The position numbers and the translations under genes are program-made. From assembly GCA_028867785.1 (NCBI GenBank), contig JAGWFS010000010.1:1-60042 (forward strand): a stretch of 60,042 nucleotides of DNA, in the 5' to 3' direction. Shown piece by piece: positions 59,775 through 60,042 of this stretch (within the stretch, counting starts at the first letter, position 1; each line of letters starts with the position of its first letter). The stretch is from Nitrososphaerota archaeon. Its GTDB lineage: Archaea > Thermoproteota > Nitrososphaeria > Nitrososphaerales > Nitrosopumilaceae. The notes beneath the pieces were generated by a model. The model did no database searches. It saw only the letters and a list, made by a program, of their open reading frames with translations, and was not told the DNA's origin.

Positions 59775-60042
59775 CTACTGTACGTTGATTGTCGTGCTCA
59801 ACGGCGGGCTCAGTGCGTTTGGATTGTCAATAGACTGCCATACAAAGATTTGAGCAGTGTATGTGCCTGCCTGTGACGGGGTCCAAGACTGTGCCGGGTT
59901 GAGTGACTGACCTGCTGACAGTGTTCCTGTGATCCACGATAACGATACTGTTACACCGTTTGCATCCTGTATCTGTACAAGATATGCAAAGGGCTGGTCC
60001 CTGTTCTGGCCGTTGGCAAGGTCTGCAGTCACTTGGATCTGC
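59775..60042 (-). CDS. C-terminal end of an exported Ig-like protein (runs off the window)
   Basis: Partial. The last ~88 residues of a longer protein, ending at TAG or TAA in the 59775 region, are open to the window edge at 60042. The fold is a beta-sandwich: QVTADLANGQNRDQPFAYLV, then TGTLSAGQSLNPAQSWTPSQ and GTYTAQIFVWQSIDNP. This is the CARDB/PEFG-associated pattern common in thaumarchaeal exoproteins. No C-terminal PEFG signal or membrane helix is present. A GTG at 60030-60032 is internal, not the start. Confidence 0.65.
   Translation of the reverse strand, partial: QIQVTADLANGQNRDQPFAYLVQIQDANGVTVSLSWITGTLSAGQSLNPAQSWTPSQAGTYTAQIFVWQSIDNPNALSPPLSTTINVQ

Noticed and set aside
1-60042. 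CRISPR arrays, tRNA, rRNA or long direct DNA repeats
   Set aside because: No regularly spaced repeats, no tRNA cloverleaf with a recognisable T-loop and no rRNA-like stretch was seen by eye; a tRNAscan or Infernal run could still find a missed small RNA.

Overview
The window looks like a chromosome segment of an archaeon of the Nitrososphaerota (Thaumarchaeota), probably an ammonia-oxidiser-type lineage. Signs are: an A/V-type ATP synthase operon in place of an F-type one; archaeal CoA synthesis (pantoate kinase plus phosphopantothenate synthetase); an aspartate carbamoyltransferase with a separate PyrI; a class II ribonucleotide reductase; PEF/PEFG-CTERM tails on exported proteins; and TATA boxes centred about 26 nt upstream of many start codons, which indicates leaderless mRNAs. 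No amo, rRNA, tRNA or CRISPR locus was seen. The taxon is inferred from protein families, not from a marker gene.

Layout. 0-11 kb is accessory in character: an HxlR regulator, a decayed GNAT gene, a very large Asp-box exoprotein, a PEF-CTERM protein, a copper module (CopA ATPase and a divergent HTH-TRASH regulator with a 16-bp palindrome between them), a transposase remnant, and a NicO-like metal transporter followed by a Cys-free RcnR/CsoR-type regulator. 11-17.4 kb holds a TIM-barrel exoprotein, class II RNR (nrdJ) and, upstream of it, an unusual 700-aa protein joining a winged helix, an ATP-cone and an NrdD-like body with no catalytic Cys or glycyl-radical motif. 17.2-24 kb carries small zinc-ribbon genes, a thiolase/DUF35 pair, a nitrilase, a 4-OT tautomerase, a rhomboid protease and secreted proteins with a Trp-rich C-terminal repeat. 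24-31.6 kb has a ZnuABC-type importer with a divergent NikR-like regulator, a Met-rich DsbA-like protein, a four-helix membrane protein with a CSCG loop, a 49-aa Cys-rich protein, and divergent pyrB/pyrI. 32.7-41.4 kb is a ten-gene ATP synthase operon (K-E-C-F-A-B-D-small membrane protein-H-I). 41.5-53.4 kb has a rhodanese, orphan regulators, a tmk-HD hydrolase-pyrH operon, Hsp20, a UbiB-type kinase and a MacB-like ABC system with an Ig-like exoprotein. 53.5-60 kb has a double-HTH Lrp regulator, a NUDIX hydrolase, an AbrB-PhoU protein and a tightly overlapped CoA operon (pantoate kinase, PPS, PanB, CoaBC). A truncated exoprotein gene runs off the right edge.

Common threads are metal homeostasis (Cu, Ni/Co, Zn), nucleotide supply (RNR, PyrBI, UMP kinase, dTMP kinase, a dNTPase-like HD protein) and a large cell-surface proteome. 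The strongest candidate for an undescribed system is the HTH/ATP-cone/NrdD-like protein at 15090-17192. It looks like an RNR-derived nucleotide sensor turned transcription factor, has an 8+8-bp inverted repeat over its own start, and sits upstream of nrdJ. Several short genes (17254-17415, 20398-20574, 30020-30169, 35116-35241) were found by reading intergenic sequence by eye.
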